A stretch of DNA of 46,844 nt from Candidatus Avanaerovorax faecigallinarum (GTDB lineage: Bacteria; Bacillota; Clostridia; Peptostreptococcales; Anaerovoracaceae). How positions within the stretch are numbered: position 1 is the first letter of the stretch; each line of letters starts with the position of its first letter. Below are positions 34,743 to 44,242 of the stretch, piece by piece. Location: the NCBI GenBank assembly GCA_019113145.1, contig DXHZ01000023.1, positions 1 through 46,844 on the forward strand, given 5' to 3'. Both the position numbers and the translations under genes were made by a program. A model generated the notes under the pieces. That model was not told where the DNA came from. It ran no database searches and saw only the letters and a list, made by a program, of their open reading frames with translations.

Positions 34743-35381
34743 ATGAAAACGGATAAAGAGTTCATAAGAAAGGTTTTCGAGAATCATCGGGCGAATCCCG
34801 TAGGAATGCACAGGTTTTACACTGTTCTCGTTCCCCTGGTGGAAAAGGAGGGAGAGATGTTTATTCTCCTGGAAAAAAGATCCGAGGATATTAAAGCTGA
34901 TCCGGGTGAAATCTGCCTTCCCGGAGGAAGAATGGAAGGCGCTGAAACTCCGGAACAGTGTGCTGTGAGGGAGACGGTGGAAGAACTGGGCATCGGTCCA
35001 GATGACATTGAGCTGATCGGGGAAGGAAATACCCTTTACGGATACGCAAATTATACGATTTTCTCCAGAATCGGATTCATAGATTATGAGGCTTTTGAAA
35101 GAATCAGGCCTAACGGCGCTGAGGTGGGGGAAGTCTTCCTGCTGCCTCTGTCATATTTCATGGAAAACGAACCTGAGATATATACTGAACCTGTAGATTT
35201 TCATCCGACGGTCTTCCCTTATGAAAGGGTCAGCATTCCGCCGGATTATAAATGGCGCACGGGGAAGTGGGAAATTCCGGTGTACGAGACGGAGGGGCGC
35301 ATAGTCTGGGGGCTCACGGCAAGAATAATAAGAAGCACTGTTGAAACTTTGAGAGTATACAAAATTCACAGAAAAATATAG
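34743..35381 (+). CDS. Nudix hydrolase (CoA pyrophosphatase-like)
   Basis: A 212-residue Nudix enzyme. The Nudix box is perfect from G62 to I84 (GRMEGAETPEQ...REtvEELGI pattern). The preceding LLEKRSEDIKADPGEICLPGG resembles the sequence before the box in CoA/acyl-CoA pyrophosphatases (NUDT7/YeaB), so hydrolysis of CoA derivatives is the best guess; other nucleoside diphosphate-X substrates are possible. GAGGAGG precedes the ATG. It follows the tRNA array terminator. Confidence 0.85.
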   Translation: MKTDKEFIRKVFENHRANPVGMHRFYTVLVPLVEKEGEMFILLEKRSEDIKADPGEICLPGGRMEGAETPEQCAVRETVEELGIGPDDIELIGEGNTLYGYANYTIFSRIGFIDYEAFERIRPNGAEVGEVFLLPLSYFMENEPEIYTEPVDFHPTVFPYERVSIPPDYKWRTGKWEIPVYETEGRIVWGLTARIIRSTVETLRVYKIHRKI

Positions 35382-35401
35382 CGAAACACAGCCGGGCGGT
35401 G

Positions 35402-35407
35402 TATAAT
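35402..35407 (+). promoter_or_regulatory. Candidate -10 element for the second receptor gene
   Basis: TATAAT at 35402-35407 lies 56 bases before the receptor start; no good -35 hexamer is seen at 16-18 bases. The leader then forms a stem, CTTCGGC (35429-35435) with GCCGAAG (35444-35450), which directly abuts the AAGGAGG site. Confidence 0.4.
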
Positions 35408-35463
35408 TACCTCATAGCATAATCAGAACTTCGGCGTAACGGAGCCGAAGAAGGAGGTAAACC

Positions 35464-37035
35464 ATGAAAAAGAAGATTCTTGCCTTGGGAATGGCTGCTG
35501 CCATGGTGTTCAGCCTGGCAGCATGCGGAGGCGGCGGAAATGAAGCGGCTTCCAAGGACAACAGCAAGCTCGTCATCATCGACAGCGAATGGTACGGCAT
35601 CGACACATATCAGCTGGATTCCAGCGGCGGAATGCAGGGAATGGCTTCCACACCGCTTTTTACGTGGGATTCTGAAACCAACGAAATGGTCGACGGCGTA
35701 TGCACCGACTGGACTGTAAGCGAAGACGGAAAGACGGCTACGTTTAATGTTCCGGAAGGAATGTACTACTCCACAGGCGAACAGGTAGAGCCTGAGGATA
35801 TAGTTGCATCCATCGAGCACGGACTTGAGGTAAGCCCGTATGCCGACGGATACAGCAATATTACCGATATGAGCATAGACGGCAGACAGATTACCCTCAC
35901 TCTGTCCCAGTTCCGTTCCGACATGCTCTACTATATGTGTGCGGACTTTATGTGCATCATCGACAAGGATGAGCTGGATTCCATGACTACAGAAGAGCTC
36001 ATGTGGGGATCTCATCCTTACGGACCTTATTATCTCGCAAGCCCGGAAGACTATGTGTCTGCTACCGAGGTAAAGCTCACAAAGAATGAAGGCTATAAGA
36101 CGAATAACCCGCTGGTTGAAAACCAGGGTGCGCCTTACTTCGATGAAGTGGTTATCAGGTTCAACGTTGAGGACTTTACCGCAATCGAAGATCTCAAGGC
36201 GGGAAATGTAGACTTCATATGCAGCCTGTCAAGCGATCAGAAGCTGGAGCTTGAGGAAGTTGAAGGGGTTACCCTTATCAACACTACCTATCCTAATATA
36301 GAGTTCTTCGAGATGAACGAGGACAGCCCTGTCCTTTCTGACATCAACGTGCGTAAGGCCATAGTGCTTCTCATTGACAGAGACGCTCTCTGTGAACCGA
36401 CCGAAGGAGCTGCGGTTCCTGCATACTCCATGATATTCGATACCGTTCAGAACTTCTCTCAGGAAGCCAAGGATTACTTCATGGAAAATCTGGCAAACGA
36501 CCCTGAAGAGGGACAGAGACTGCTTAAAGAAGCAGGATGGGAGGATACGGACGGTGACGGATACCTGGATAAGGACGGTCAGATCCTCGAGTTCACATAT
36601 TACACCAGAACTGATGAGAACATAATCCCTCAGGGACTTCAGAATCAGCTGAAAGAGTACGGAATCAAGGTCAATATCGAGTCTGTAGACTGGAACTACA
36701 TCTACGAGTACATAAACAGCGATGATTATGATACCGGAATAGAGACTATGGGATGGGCTGAACCTATGCTGGTTCTCAACGGATGCTGGTATGACCAGAA
36801 CGCTACCGGAAACGATGACGCATATTATGCAGCGGTAAAGGATGCTGCGGAGACTATCGACTCCGAGGAGAGAACTAAGAAGGTAGGAGACATACAGATA
36901 GACATAATGTTTAAGAATGTAAACATTATTCCTCTCTACAGCGACGTGACATATTCCGCATATAACGAACAGCTTCAGGGTGTTGTGGTTAATAACGACG
37001 GAACTATGTTCGTAAACGATTTCAAGTACGAATAA
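35464..37035 (+). CDS. Second peptide/nickel-class solute-binding lipoprotein, no transporter attached
   Basis: A 523-residue SBP family 5 lipoprotein, closely similar from end to end to the receptor at 5848: both share SEWYGID, CTDWTVSEDG, YADGYSNI, EELMWG, HPYGPYY, PAYSMIFDT and DWNYIYE/DWNYVYE. The lipobox ends LAAC at C21. No permease or ATPase of the same class lies beside it; the following genes belong to a different (BMP) importer and are separated by a terminator and a promoter. It probably delivers a different ligand to the importer at 1903-5707. AAGGAGG at 35450-35456 supports the start. Confidence 0.92.
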   Translation: MKKKILALGMAAAMVFSLAACGGGGNEAASKDNSKLVIIDSEWYGIDTYQLDSSGGMQGMASTPLFTWDSETNEMVDGVCTDWTVSEDGKTATFNVPEGMYYSTGEQVEPEDIVASIEHGLEVSPYADGYSNITDMSIDGRQITLTLSQFRSDMLYYMCADFMCIIDKDELDSMTTEELMWGSHPYGPYYLASPEDYVSATEVKLTKNEGYKTNNPLVENQGAPYFDEVVIRFNVEDFTAIEDLKAGNVDFICSLSSDQKLELEEVEGVTLINTTYPNIEFFEMNEDSPVLSDINVRKAIVLLIDRDALCEPTEGAAVPAYSMIFDTVQNFSQEAKDYFMENLANDPEEGQRLLKEAGWEDTDGDGYLDKDGQILEFTYYTRTDENIIPQGLQNQLKEYGIKVNIESVDWNYIYEYINSDDYDTGIETMGWAEPMLVLNGCWYDQNATGNDDAYYAAVKDAAETIDSEERTKKVGDIQIDIMFKNVNIIPLYSDVTYSAYNEQLQGVVVNNDGTMFVNDFKYE

Positions 37036-37052
37036 TGTGAATTCATATGCTG

Positions 37053-37090
37053 CGGGCGGAACTCATGGTTCCGCCCGGTTTAATATTTTC
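37053..37090 (+). terminator. Intrinsic terminator of the second receptor gene
   Basis: A perfect 10-bp stem, CGGGCGGAAC (37053-37062) with GTTCCGCCCG (37068-37077) around TCATG, then GTTTAATATTTT. Confidence 0.85.
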
Positions 37091-37137
37091 TGAGAGAAAA
37101 CGGCGTGAACGAATGGTGACGCATATGTAAAAAATGC

Positions 37138-37166
37138 TTTAAATTTACTCCAGTTTGTTATATAAT
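37138..37166 (+). promoter_or_regulatory. Promoter of the BMP importer operon
   Basis: TTTAAA at 37138-37143, 17-base spacer, consensus TATAAT at 37161-37166, 39 bases before the receptor start. No purine riboswitch is seen in this short leader. Confidence 0.6.
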
Positions 37167-37204
37167 TTCAATGTATTCTTTTTAAGAAAGGTTAGGAGGA
37201 AAAC

Positions 37205-38356
37205 ATGAAAAAGTTTATTTCAGTTCTGCTCATCGGTGCAATGGTATTCGCATTCACCGCATGCGGCGGAGACAAGAATGAAGATGCCGGCACTGATGAG
37301 CAGGGCGGCACTACCGCTGAAAGCGGCGCTATCGATTACAATTCCATTCCTGACACCATGGAGTCTGAGGACGGAAAGTATCAGATAGCATTCATCACTG
37401 ACGTAGGCGCTCTTAAGGACCAGTCCTTCAACGAGTTCACATGGAACGGCGTTAAGGGATATGCTTCCGAGAACGGCAAGTCCTACAAGTACTATCAGCC
37501 TGCCAACGACCAGGCTGCAACCGATGCTGACAGATACGATGCAATGAAGGCGGCTGCCGATTCCGGCGCTGAGGTAATCGTAGCAGCAGGATTCCTTCAG
37601 GAAAAAGCTTTAAAGCAGGCTGCTGAGGATTTCCCTGACGTACACTTCATCTTCATCGATGGAGCTATCGAAGGATACGACAACATTGCTTCCGTAAACT
37701 ATAAGGAAGAGCAGGCAGGTTACCTTGCCGGCTATGCAGCAGTAATGGACGGCTTTACCAAGCTCGGATTCTCCGGCGGCGGCGGCGGAGCCAACCCTGC
37801 CTGCATCAGATACGGATACGGATATGTTCAGGGCGTTGAAGCTGCAGCAGCAGAGAAGGACGTTGACGTTGAGATGAGATACAGCTGGGAATACGGCGAT
37901 ACATTCTCCGCTTCTCCGGACCTTACGGCTATGCTTAAGGGCTGGTATGAAGCAGGTACTGAGGTTGTATTCGTTTCCGGCGGTTCCATGTTCCAGTCCG
38001 GTACCGAGGCGGCAGCAGCCAATAACGGCGCTATCATCGGCGTAGACGTTGACCAGTCCGGTCAGTCCGATACTGTTATCACTTCCGCTATGAAGGACCT
38101 TGCAGGTTCCACTATGGATTCTATCGGAAAACATTACGATGGTGAGTGGGAAGGCTTCGGCGGAACGGTTACAACTCTCGGAGCAGCTGACGACAGAGTA
38201 GGAATCCCTACCGATACCTGGATGCTTGAAGGATGGACCGTTGATGACTACAACGCTCTCTTTGAGAAGGTTAAGAGCGGCGAAGTAGAGATTTCCAACG
38301 AGGAAGTTGCTGATCCAAGCACTCTTGATTGGGAGCACATTACATTTGTTAAATAA
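37205..38356 (+). CDS. BMP family lipoprotein receptor (Med/PnrA type)
   Basis: A 383-residue lipoprotein; lipobox FTAC with C20. The BMP/PnrA fold shows IAFITDVGALKDQSFNEFTWNG near residue 61, a stretch typical of nucleoside receptors, then VHFIFIDGAI, VNYKEEQAGYLAGYAAV and a glycine-rich loop (GFSGGGGGANPACIRYGYGY). Family members bind purine nucleosides, so the full importer likely takes up nucleosides. The next gene is 120 bases away after a terminator, as expected when the receptor is needed in excess. Confidence 0.9.
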   Translation: MKKFISVLLIGAMVFAFTACGGDKNEDAGTDEQGGTTAESGAIDYNSIPDTMESEDGKYQIAFITDVGALKDQSFNEFTWNGVKGYASENGKSYKYYQPANDQAATDADRYDAMKAAADSGAEVIVAAGFLQEKALKQAAEDFPDVHFIFIDGAIEGYDNIASVNYKEEQAGYLAGYAAVMDGFTKLGFSGGGGGANPACIRYGYGYVQGVEAAAAEKDVDVEMRYSWEYGDTFSASPDLTAMLKGWYEAGTEVVFVSGGSMFQSGTEAAAANNGAIIGVDVDQSGQSDTVITSAMKDLAGSTMDSIGKHYDGEWEGFGGTVTTLGAADDRVGIPTDTWMLEGWTVDDYNALFEKVKSGEVEISNEEVADPSTLDWEHITFVK

Positions 38357-38383
38357 GCTGTAAGGCTTAGTTAATCCGTTTTG

Positions 38384-38409
38384 AAAAGGGGGAGTTTATC
38401 CCCCTTTTT
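38384..38409 (+). terminator. Intrinsic terminator (partial) after the BMP receptor
   Basis: AAAAGGGGGA (38384-38393) pairs with TCCCCCTTTT (38399-38408) around a five-base loop. Likely attenuates read-through to the transporter genes downstream. Confidence 0.85.
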
Positions 38410-38478
38410 GCGGATTATAGGATAGACGTTATACAGGGTGATTTCATCCGAAAATCTAAAGAGAACAGGGAAGATGCT

Positions 38479-40014
38479 ATGTCAGAATACGTAATAGAAA
38501 TGAGGCACATCAGGAAAGAGTTTCCCGGAATTGTTGCCAATGACGACATAACCCTCCAGCTGAAAAAAGGAGAAATACACGCCCTGCTCGGTGAAAACGG
38601 AGCGGGCAAGTCCACTCTTATGAGTGTTTTATTCGGACTTTATCAGCCTGAAGAAGGCGAAATATTGAAGGACGGACAGAAGGTCAGGATACATAATCCT
38701 AACGACGCCACCGCCCTTGGAATAGGAATGGTGCATCAGCATTTTAAGCTGATCGACGTGTTCACCGTTTTAGACAACATCATATTAGGCGCCGAGACTA
38801 CTAAGCTCGGATTTTTACAGAAGAAAGAAGCCAGAAAGAGAGTCCTTGAGCTGTCCGAGAAGTACGGACTTAAGGTAGACATAGATGCCAAGATAGAAGA
38901 TATTACAGTGGGAATGCAGCAGCGCGTCGAAATACTTAAGATGCTCTACAGAGAAAATGAGATTCTCATATTCGACGAGCCTACCGCCGTTCTGACTCCG
39001 CAGGAGATAGACGAGCTTATGGAGGTAATGAGGGGCTTTGCCAGAGAGGGAAAATCCATACTCTTCATAAGCCATAAGCTGAACGAGATAATGGCCGTTT
39101 CCGACAGAGTAACAGTCCTTCATAAGGGTAAGTGCGTAGGCACGGTAAACACGAAGGACGTGACCAAACAGGAACTTTCCACCATGATGGTAGGTCGTCC
39201 GGTGCAGCTTGAAATAGAAAAGAAACCGGCTGAGCCGGGAGATGTTATCTTCTCCGTGGAGAATCTTACGGTTCCGTCCAGGCTTCATAAGAACGATGCG
39301 GTTAAGAACGTATCTTTCGATGTGAGAGGCGGAGAGATAGTATGTATCGCCGGTATCGACGGCAACGGTCAGAGCGAGCTGGTTTACGGAATTACCGGCC
39401 TTGAAAAGGCAAGTTCGGGAAAGATCACCCTTTGCGGGCAGGATATTTCCGGGGCAAGCATAAGAAAGAGAAGCCTTGCAGGAATGAGCCATATTGCAGA
39501 GGACAGGCATAAGCACGGCCTCATCCTCGACTTTACTCTGGAGGAGAATCTGGTTCTCCAGAAGTTCAGAGAAAAGGAATTCCAGAAAGACGGATTCATT
39601 AAGTTCGGAGCCGTCAGGAAGTACGCCGAAAGGCTCATCGACGAGTACGACGTGAGAAGCGGACAGGGACCTGTCACCGTGGTAAGGAGCATGTCCGGCG
39701 GAAATCAGCAGAAGGCCATCATAGCCAGAGAACTTGACAGGGATGAGCCGCTGGTGGTAGCCGTTCAGCCGACGAGAGGTCTGGATGTGGGAGCCATAGA
39801 GCACATACATAAGCAGCTCGTTGCAGAGCGTGACAGGGGAAGAGCTGTTCTTCTCGTATCCCTTGAAATGGACGAGGTAATGAGCCTGTCCGACAGAATC
39901 CTCGTTATGTACGAGGGTGAGATAGTGGGAGAACTGGATCCCGAAAAGACCAACCCTCAGGAGCTGGGTCTTTACATGGCCGGCGCAAAGAGGCAGGATA
40001 AGGAGGTGGAGTAA
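38479..40014 (+). CDS. Double-domain ABC ATPase of the BMP importer
   Basis: A 511-residue protein with two nucleotide-binding domains, as in nucleoside and sugar importers (NupO/YufO, RbsA). Domain 1: Walker A GENGAGKST at 38-46, signature region VGMQQRVEILK, Walker B ILIFDEPTAVLTP. Domain 2 has a degenerate Walker A (GIDGNGQSEL) and the signature MSGGNQQK, as usual in this family. The stop overlaps the next start by one base (TAATG), showing coupling. Confidence 0.94.
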   Translation: MSEYVIEMRHIRKEFPGIVANDDITLQLKKGEIHALLGENGAGKSTLMSVLFGLYQPEEGEILKDGQKVRIHNPNDATALGIGMVHQHFKLIDVFTVLDNIILGAETTKLGFLQKKEARKRVLELSEKYGLKVDIDAKIEDITVGMQQRVEILKMLYRENEILIFDEPTAVLTPQEIDELMEVMRGFAREGKSILFISHKLNEIMAVSDRVTVLHKGKCVGTVNTKDVTKQELSTMMVGRPVQLEIEKKPAEPGDVIFSVENLTVPSRLHKNDAVKNVSFDVRGGEIVCIAGIDGNGQSELVYGITGLEKASSGKITLCGQDISGASIRKRSLAGMSHIAEDRHKHGLILDFTLEENLVLQKFREKEFQKDGFIKFGAVRKYAERLIDEYDVRSGQGPVTVVRSMSGGNQQKAIIARELDRDEPLVVAVQPTRGLDVGAIEHIHKQLVAERDRGRAVLLVSLEMDEVMSLSDRILVMYEGEIVGELDPEKTNPQELGLYMAGAKRQDKEVE

Positions 40015-41327
40015 TGTACAAGGTAGATCCTAAGACGGGAAAGCAGAAATTTTACTCCACGGCGGGATTTCAGAGCATAGCCTCGGCCCTCATATCCATA
40101 CTCATAGGTCTCATCGTAGGTATGCTCATAATCATATTTGTGGGTCTTACCAGAGAAGAGATAAGCACCAAGGGTATGATAGAAGGCGTGAAGCTGGTGT
40201 TCTTCGGACTTTTCAGCACGGGAAGAGTGGATAACCAGCTGACATTCGGATTCAACCCGGTAAATTTCGGAAACATGCTGTTTAGAGGAATTCCTCTTAT
40301 CATGACCGGACTTTCCGTTGCGGTTGCCTTTAAAACCGGACTTTTCAATATCGGAGCTCCAGGCCAGTACCTTATGAGTACTGCGGCAACCCTTTATGTG
40401 GCTCTTGTTATGCCTACGGAAACCATTCCGGCATGGTTAGTATGGATATTCGCCTTCGGTGCAGGAATAATAGCTGGAGCTCTCTGGGGTGCGATCCCGG
40501 GGCTTCTCAAGGCGACCCTTAACATAAACGAGGTTATCACCTGCATCATGACCAACTGGATTGCCGCCAATCTTGTAACCTGGTTTTTCGACGCCAGGGA
40601 TTATCTCAAAAACAGCGATGAAGCGGGAAAGATAGGATATATAAAGACCACGGCTTCCAACGGTGTGGAGACTGCCAAGATGGGTCTCGACAAGCTGTTT
40701 CCGGGATCCCAGGTCAACGGCGGAATAGTGATAGCTATAATCATAGCCATACTCATATACATACTGATGACAAAGACAACCTTCGGATACAAGCTGAAAG
40801 CGTGCGGAAGCAACCGCCATGCGGCAAAGTATGCGGGCATCAACGACAAAGCCAGCATAATAGCATCCATGGCCATAGCGGGAGGCCTTGCAGGCGCGGG
40901 AGCATCTCTCTACTACCTGTCAGGTCACACCGAGTTCTACTGGTCCACCTACATGTCTCTTCCTTCGGAAGGATTTAACGGAATACCGGTAGCGCTCCTT
41001 GCATCCAATCATCCGATAGGAGTAATATTTGCGGGCGCATTCATGTCTCTTCTGAATATAGACGGACTCATGATTAAGTCTCTTACTGCGTATAACGAGT
41101 ACATAGCGGACATAATCATTGCTTCCATCGTTTACTTAAGCGCATTTGCCATGATAGTAAAGCAGGTTATCGGAAGAAAAGGCAGAAAGACCGGCGATAC
41201 CAACGTCAATGATGAACCTGATCCGGCGCTGCTCGAAGCCCAGAAGGCTGCGGCGGAAGCGGCGATGCAGGTTGAGGCGGATGACTCCGAACCCGCTACG
41301 GCGGAAGAGGAAGGAGGGAATAAGTAA
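40014..41327 (+). CDS. ABC permease of the BMP importer (YufP-like)
   Basis: A 437-residue membrane subunit with about ten helices, of the branched-chain/nucleoside permease family. The FKTGLFNIGAPGQ motif is characteristic, and VAFGAGIIAG..-type helices and the GSNRHAAKYAGIN cytoplasmic loop are present. It is longer than usual because of an acidic, Ala/Glu-rich tail of about 45 residues at the C-terminus. It overlaps both neighbours by one base. Confidence 0.92.
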   Translation: MYKVDPKTGKQKFYSTAGFQSIASALISILIGLIVGMLIIIFVGLTREEISTKGMIEGVKLVFFGLFSTGRVDNQLTFGFNPVNFGNMLFRGIPLIMTGLSVAVAFKTGLFNIGAPGQYLMSTAATLYVALVMPTETIPAWLVWIFAFGAGIIAGALWGAIPGLLKATLNINEVITCIMTNWIAANLVTWFFDARDYLKNSDEAGKIGYIKTTASNGVETAKMGLDKLFPGSQVNGGIVIAIIIAILIYILMTKTTFGYKLKACGSNRHAAKYAGINDKASIIASMAIAGGLAGAGASLYYLSGHTEFYWSTYMSLPSEGFNGIPVALLASNHPIGVIFAGAFMSLLNIDGLMIKSLTAYNEYIADIIIASIVYLSAFAMIVKQVIGRKGRKTGDTNVNDEPDPALLEAQKAAAEAAMQVEADDSEPATAEEEGGNK

Positions 41328-42337
41328 TGGTATTTTTAATACAGCAGACGATGATTTACGCTATTCCCCTTATGATAGTGGCCCTTGCAGGAATATTTGC
41401 AGAGCGAAGCGGCGTAATCAACCTGGCTCTTGAAGGTATCATGATATTCGGAGCCTTTATAGGCGTCCTCTTCGTAAGGACCATGCAGGAAAATCAGACC
41501 TTTACCCAGGAGCAGGGACAGCTTCTCGTGCTTCTTGCCTTCCTGGTGGCCGCCGTTTGCGGAGCGCTGTTCTCCCTGCTTCTGTCCTTTTCGGCAATCA
41601 CCCTTAAGGCAGACCAGACCATAGGCGGTACGGCCCTCAACATGCTGGCTCCTGCTATCGTACTCTTCTTCATAACCATGATAGCTCAGCAGAACGTACT
41701 GAGAATGTTTACGGGAGATTCTGCAAGCTGGTTTATGATAAAGCCGACCACCTTCGGATACGACAGGGATTACGAGTTCGGGTTCTTCGGAAACCTGTTC
41801 TTAAATAAGGTATACATTACGACGTACCTGTGCATCATTATATTCGTGGTTCTGTCCGTAATACTCTACAAGACAAGATTCGGACTGAGACTGCGTTCCT
41901 GCGGTGAGAACCCGCAGGCTTCCGATTCCCTGGGAATCAACGTATATAAGATGAGATACATAGGAACCACCATTTCAGGATTCCTGGCGGGAGCAGGCGG
42001 ATTCACCTACGCTCTTACCACCTCCAACTGCGCAGCTACCGGAGAGGTTGCAGGCTACGGATTCCTTGCCCTTGCCGTAATGATATTCGGTAACTGGACT
42101 CCGCTGAACGTGGCTCTCGGAGGCATACTCTTCGGACTGTTCAAGTGCATAGCGGCCACATACGCGACCCTTGACATCAACGGAGACGGCGTGTATATGC
42201 TTGCGGAGATAGGAATAAGTCCTTACGTTTACAGACTTCTTCCTTACCTTATCACTCTCATAGTTCTGGCATTCACGTCCAAGAAATCCAGAGCGCCTAA
42301 GGCGGAAGGAATTCCATACGATAAAGGTCAGAGATAG
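41327..42337 (+). CDS. ABC permease of the BMP importer (YufQ-like)
   Basis: A 336-residue second permease of the same family. The N-terminal YAIPLMIVALAGIFAERSGVINLALEG segment, the coupling loop GLRLRSCGENPQASDSLGIN and multiple helices identify it. It begins at the stop of the first permease and closes the operon. With the double ATPase and the BMP receptor it completes one importer. Confidence 0.93.
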   Translation: MVFLIQQTMIYAIPLMIVALAGIFAERSGVINLALEGIMIFGAFIGVLFVRTMQENQTFTQEQGQLLVLLAFLVAAVCGALFSLLLSFSAITLKADQTIGGTALNMLAPAIVLFFITMIAQQNVLRMFTGDSASWFMIKPTTFGYDRDYEFGFFGNLFLNKVYITTYLCIIIFVVLSVILYKTRFGLRLRSCGENPQASDSLGINVYKMRYIGTTISGFLAGAGGFTYALTTSNCAATGEVAGYGFLALAVMIFGNWTPLNVALGGILFGLFKCIAATYATLDINGDGVYMLAEIGISPYVYRLLPYLITLIVLAFTSKKSRAPKAEGIPYDKGQR

Positions 42338-42349
42338 ACACGTTGTTCT

Positions 42350-42377
42350 GAGCGCGGCTTATGGCTGCGCTCTTTTT
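42350..42377 (+). terminator. Intrinsic terminator of the BMP importer operon
   Basis: GAGCGC at 42350-42355 pairs with GCGCTC at 42367-42372, with inner GC pairs, then TTTTT. Confidence 0.85.
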
Positions 42378-42412
42378 ACAAAGCGAGCATTTTTGAAGAG
42401 GGAGATTTTTTA

Positions 42413-44242
42413 ATGTTTCTACCCGTAAGCAGAAAAGATATGGAAGAGAGAGGCTGGGACGAAGCGGATTTCGTCCTCGTCACCGCCGACGCATACGTAG
42501 ATCATCACACCTTCGGGACGGCTATCATAGGAAGGCTTCTTGAAAGGTTTGGGTACCGGGTTGCGGTTCTGGCTCAGCCTGACTATAAATCGGCCGACGA
42601 TTTCAAACGGTTCGGAAGACCGCGCCTGGGATTTCTCATAAACGGCGGAGCGGTGGATTCCATGGTGAACAACTACTCGGTGTTCAAACGCCGCCGAAAG
42701 ACGGACGAATACTCGCCGGGAGGAAAGCCGGGAAAGCGTCCTGACAGAGCGGTAATAGTATACAGCAACAGAGCCCGGGAAGCGTATAAAGACGTTCCGG
42801 TAATAATCGGCGGAATAGAAGCCAGCTTAAGGCGTCTTGCCCACTACGACTACTGGAGCGACAGGGTTCGCCGCTCCGTGCTTCTCGATGCCAAAGCCGA
42901 CATTCTCATATACGGAATGGGAGAGAGGGCGGTTATAGAAATTGCGGAGGCCTTGGCTTCAGGTATAGATGTGAAGGATATCACGTGGATACGGGGAACC
43001 TGCTATAAGGGAACGAGACCCGAAGACGACGGAGAAACCGTATTTCTTCCGTCCTTTGACGAGGTGTCGGAGAGCAGGGACAGGTACTGCGACAGCTTTG
43101 CCCTCCAGTACAGAAACAACGATGACATAAGCGGAAAAAGGCTTGCGGAAAAATATACGGACTCGGTATACGTGGTTCAGAACGCGCCCCAGCCGCCCCT
43201 TACAAGGCAGGAGCTTGACGACGTGTACGAGCTGCCCTTTGAAAACGAGGCCCACCCGTCATATGACAAAGACGGCGGAGTGCCGGCTTTGAAGGAAGTA
43301 AAGTTTTCCATAGTCTCCAGCCGCGGGTGCTTCGGAGGCTGCAGCTTTTGCGCGCTGACGTACCACCAGGGACGCCAGGTCAGGTCGAGGAGCATCGAAT
43401 CCATAAGGAAAGAGGCGGAGGCCTTGACGAAAAAGCCCGATTTCAAAGGCTACATTCACGACGTGGGAGGACCTACGGCCAACTTCAGAAATCCGGCGTG
43501 CAAAGGCCAGCTGAAGCGGGGAGTCTGCAGGAACAAAGACTGTCTGTATCCGTCGGTATGCCCGAGCATGGACGTTGACCACAGCGATTACATAGAAGTT
43601 CTCCGGGCGGTGAAAGCCGTGCCGGGGGTGAAGAAGGTCTTTATCAGGTCGGGAATAAGATACGATTATCTCATGGCGGATCCTCACCGGAGAGAATTCA
43701 TGAGGGAGTTTTGCCGCGACCACGTCAGCGGAACCCTTAAAGTGGCGCCGGAGCACGTATCGAAGAGGGTTCTCTACTATATGAGAAAACCGGAGCCCGA
43801 AGTGTTCGACCGGTTTGCTGCAGAGTACAGGCAGATGAACGAGGAGCTGGGAAAGAAGCAGTATCTGATACCGTATTTCATAAGCTCTCACCCGGGAAGC
43901 ACCCTTGACGACGCAGTGGAGCTGGCCCTTTACCTCAAGAAGTTCGGGTTCATACCGGATCAGACTCAGGATTTCTATCCTACGCCGGGGACTCTCGCAA
44001 CGTGCATGTACTATGCGGAAAAGGATCCTTTTACCGGAAAGCCGGTTTACGTGGCAAAGGACCTTGAGGAAAAGAAGATGCAGAGGGCGCTCATACACTA
44101 CAAAAAGCCCGAAAACAGGGATACGGTCATAAGAGCGCTGAAAAAGGCGAAAAGAGATGATCTTATTCCGGTGCTCCTGGGAAGGAGCGGCAGGAGGGCA
44201 GGCCCTGAAGACGATAGAAGGGGCAGGAGGAAAAGACGATGA
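42413..44242 (+). CDS. YgiQ family radical SAM protein
   Basis: A 609-residue radical SAM protein of the YgiQ (UPF0313) family, reaction unknown. The N-terminal FLPVSRKDMEERGWDEADFVLV and DAYVDHHTFG segments are family signatures. The cluster motif CxxxCxxC is C306, C310 and C313 (RGCFGGCSFC). Later features include VAPEHVS and the C-terminal YPTPGTLATCMYY segment. The final residues are strongly basic (RRGRRKRR), which may bind nucleic acid. Its stop overlaps the methyltransferase start (ATGA), so the two are translated together. Confidence 0.93.
   Translation: MFLPVSRKDMEERGWDEADFVLVTADAYVDHHTFGTAIIGRLLERFGYRVAVLAQPDYKSADDFKRFGRPRLGFLINGGAVDSMVNNYSVFKRRRKTDEYSPGGKPGKRPDRAVIVYSNRAREAYKDVPVIIGGIEASLRRLAHYDYWSDRVRRSVLLDAKADILIYGMGERAVIEIAEALASGIDVKDITWIRGTCYKGTRPEDDGETVFLPSFDEVSESRDRYCDSFALQYRNNDDISGKRLAEKYTDSVYVVQNAPQPPLTRQELDDVYELPFENEAHPSYDKDGGVPALKEVKFSIVSSRGCFGGCSFCALTYHQGRQVRSRSIESIRKEAEALTKKPDFKGYIHDVGGPTANFRNPACKGQLKRGVCRNKDCLYPSVCPSMDVDHSDYIEVLRAVKAVPGVKKVFIRSGIRYDYLMADPHRREFMREFCRDHVSGTLKVAPEHVSKRVLYYMRKPEPEVFDRFAAEYRQMNEELGKKQYLIPYFISSHPGSTLDDAVELALYLKKFGFIPDQTQDFYPTPGTLATCMYYAEKDPFTGKPVYVAKDLEEKKMQRALIHYKKPENRDTVIRALKKAKRDDLIPVLLGRSGRRAGPEDDRRGRRKRR

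Noticed and set aside
37078..37204. Purine riboswitch before the BMP importer
   Set aside because: The leader after the predicted promoter is about 35 bases, too short, and no three-way-junction pattern is visible.
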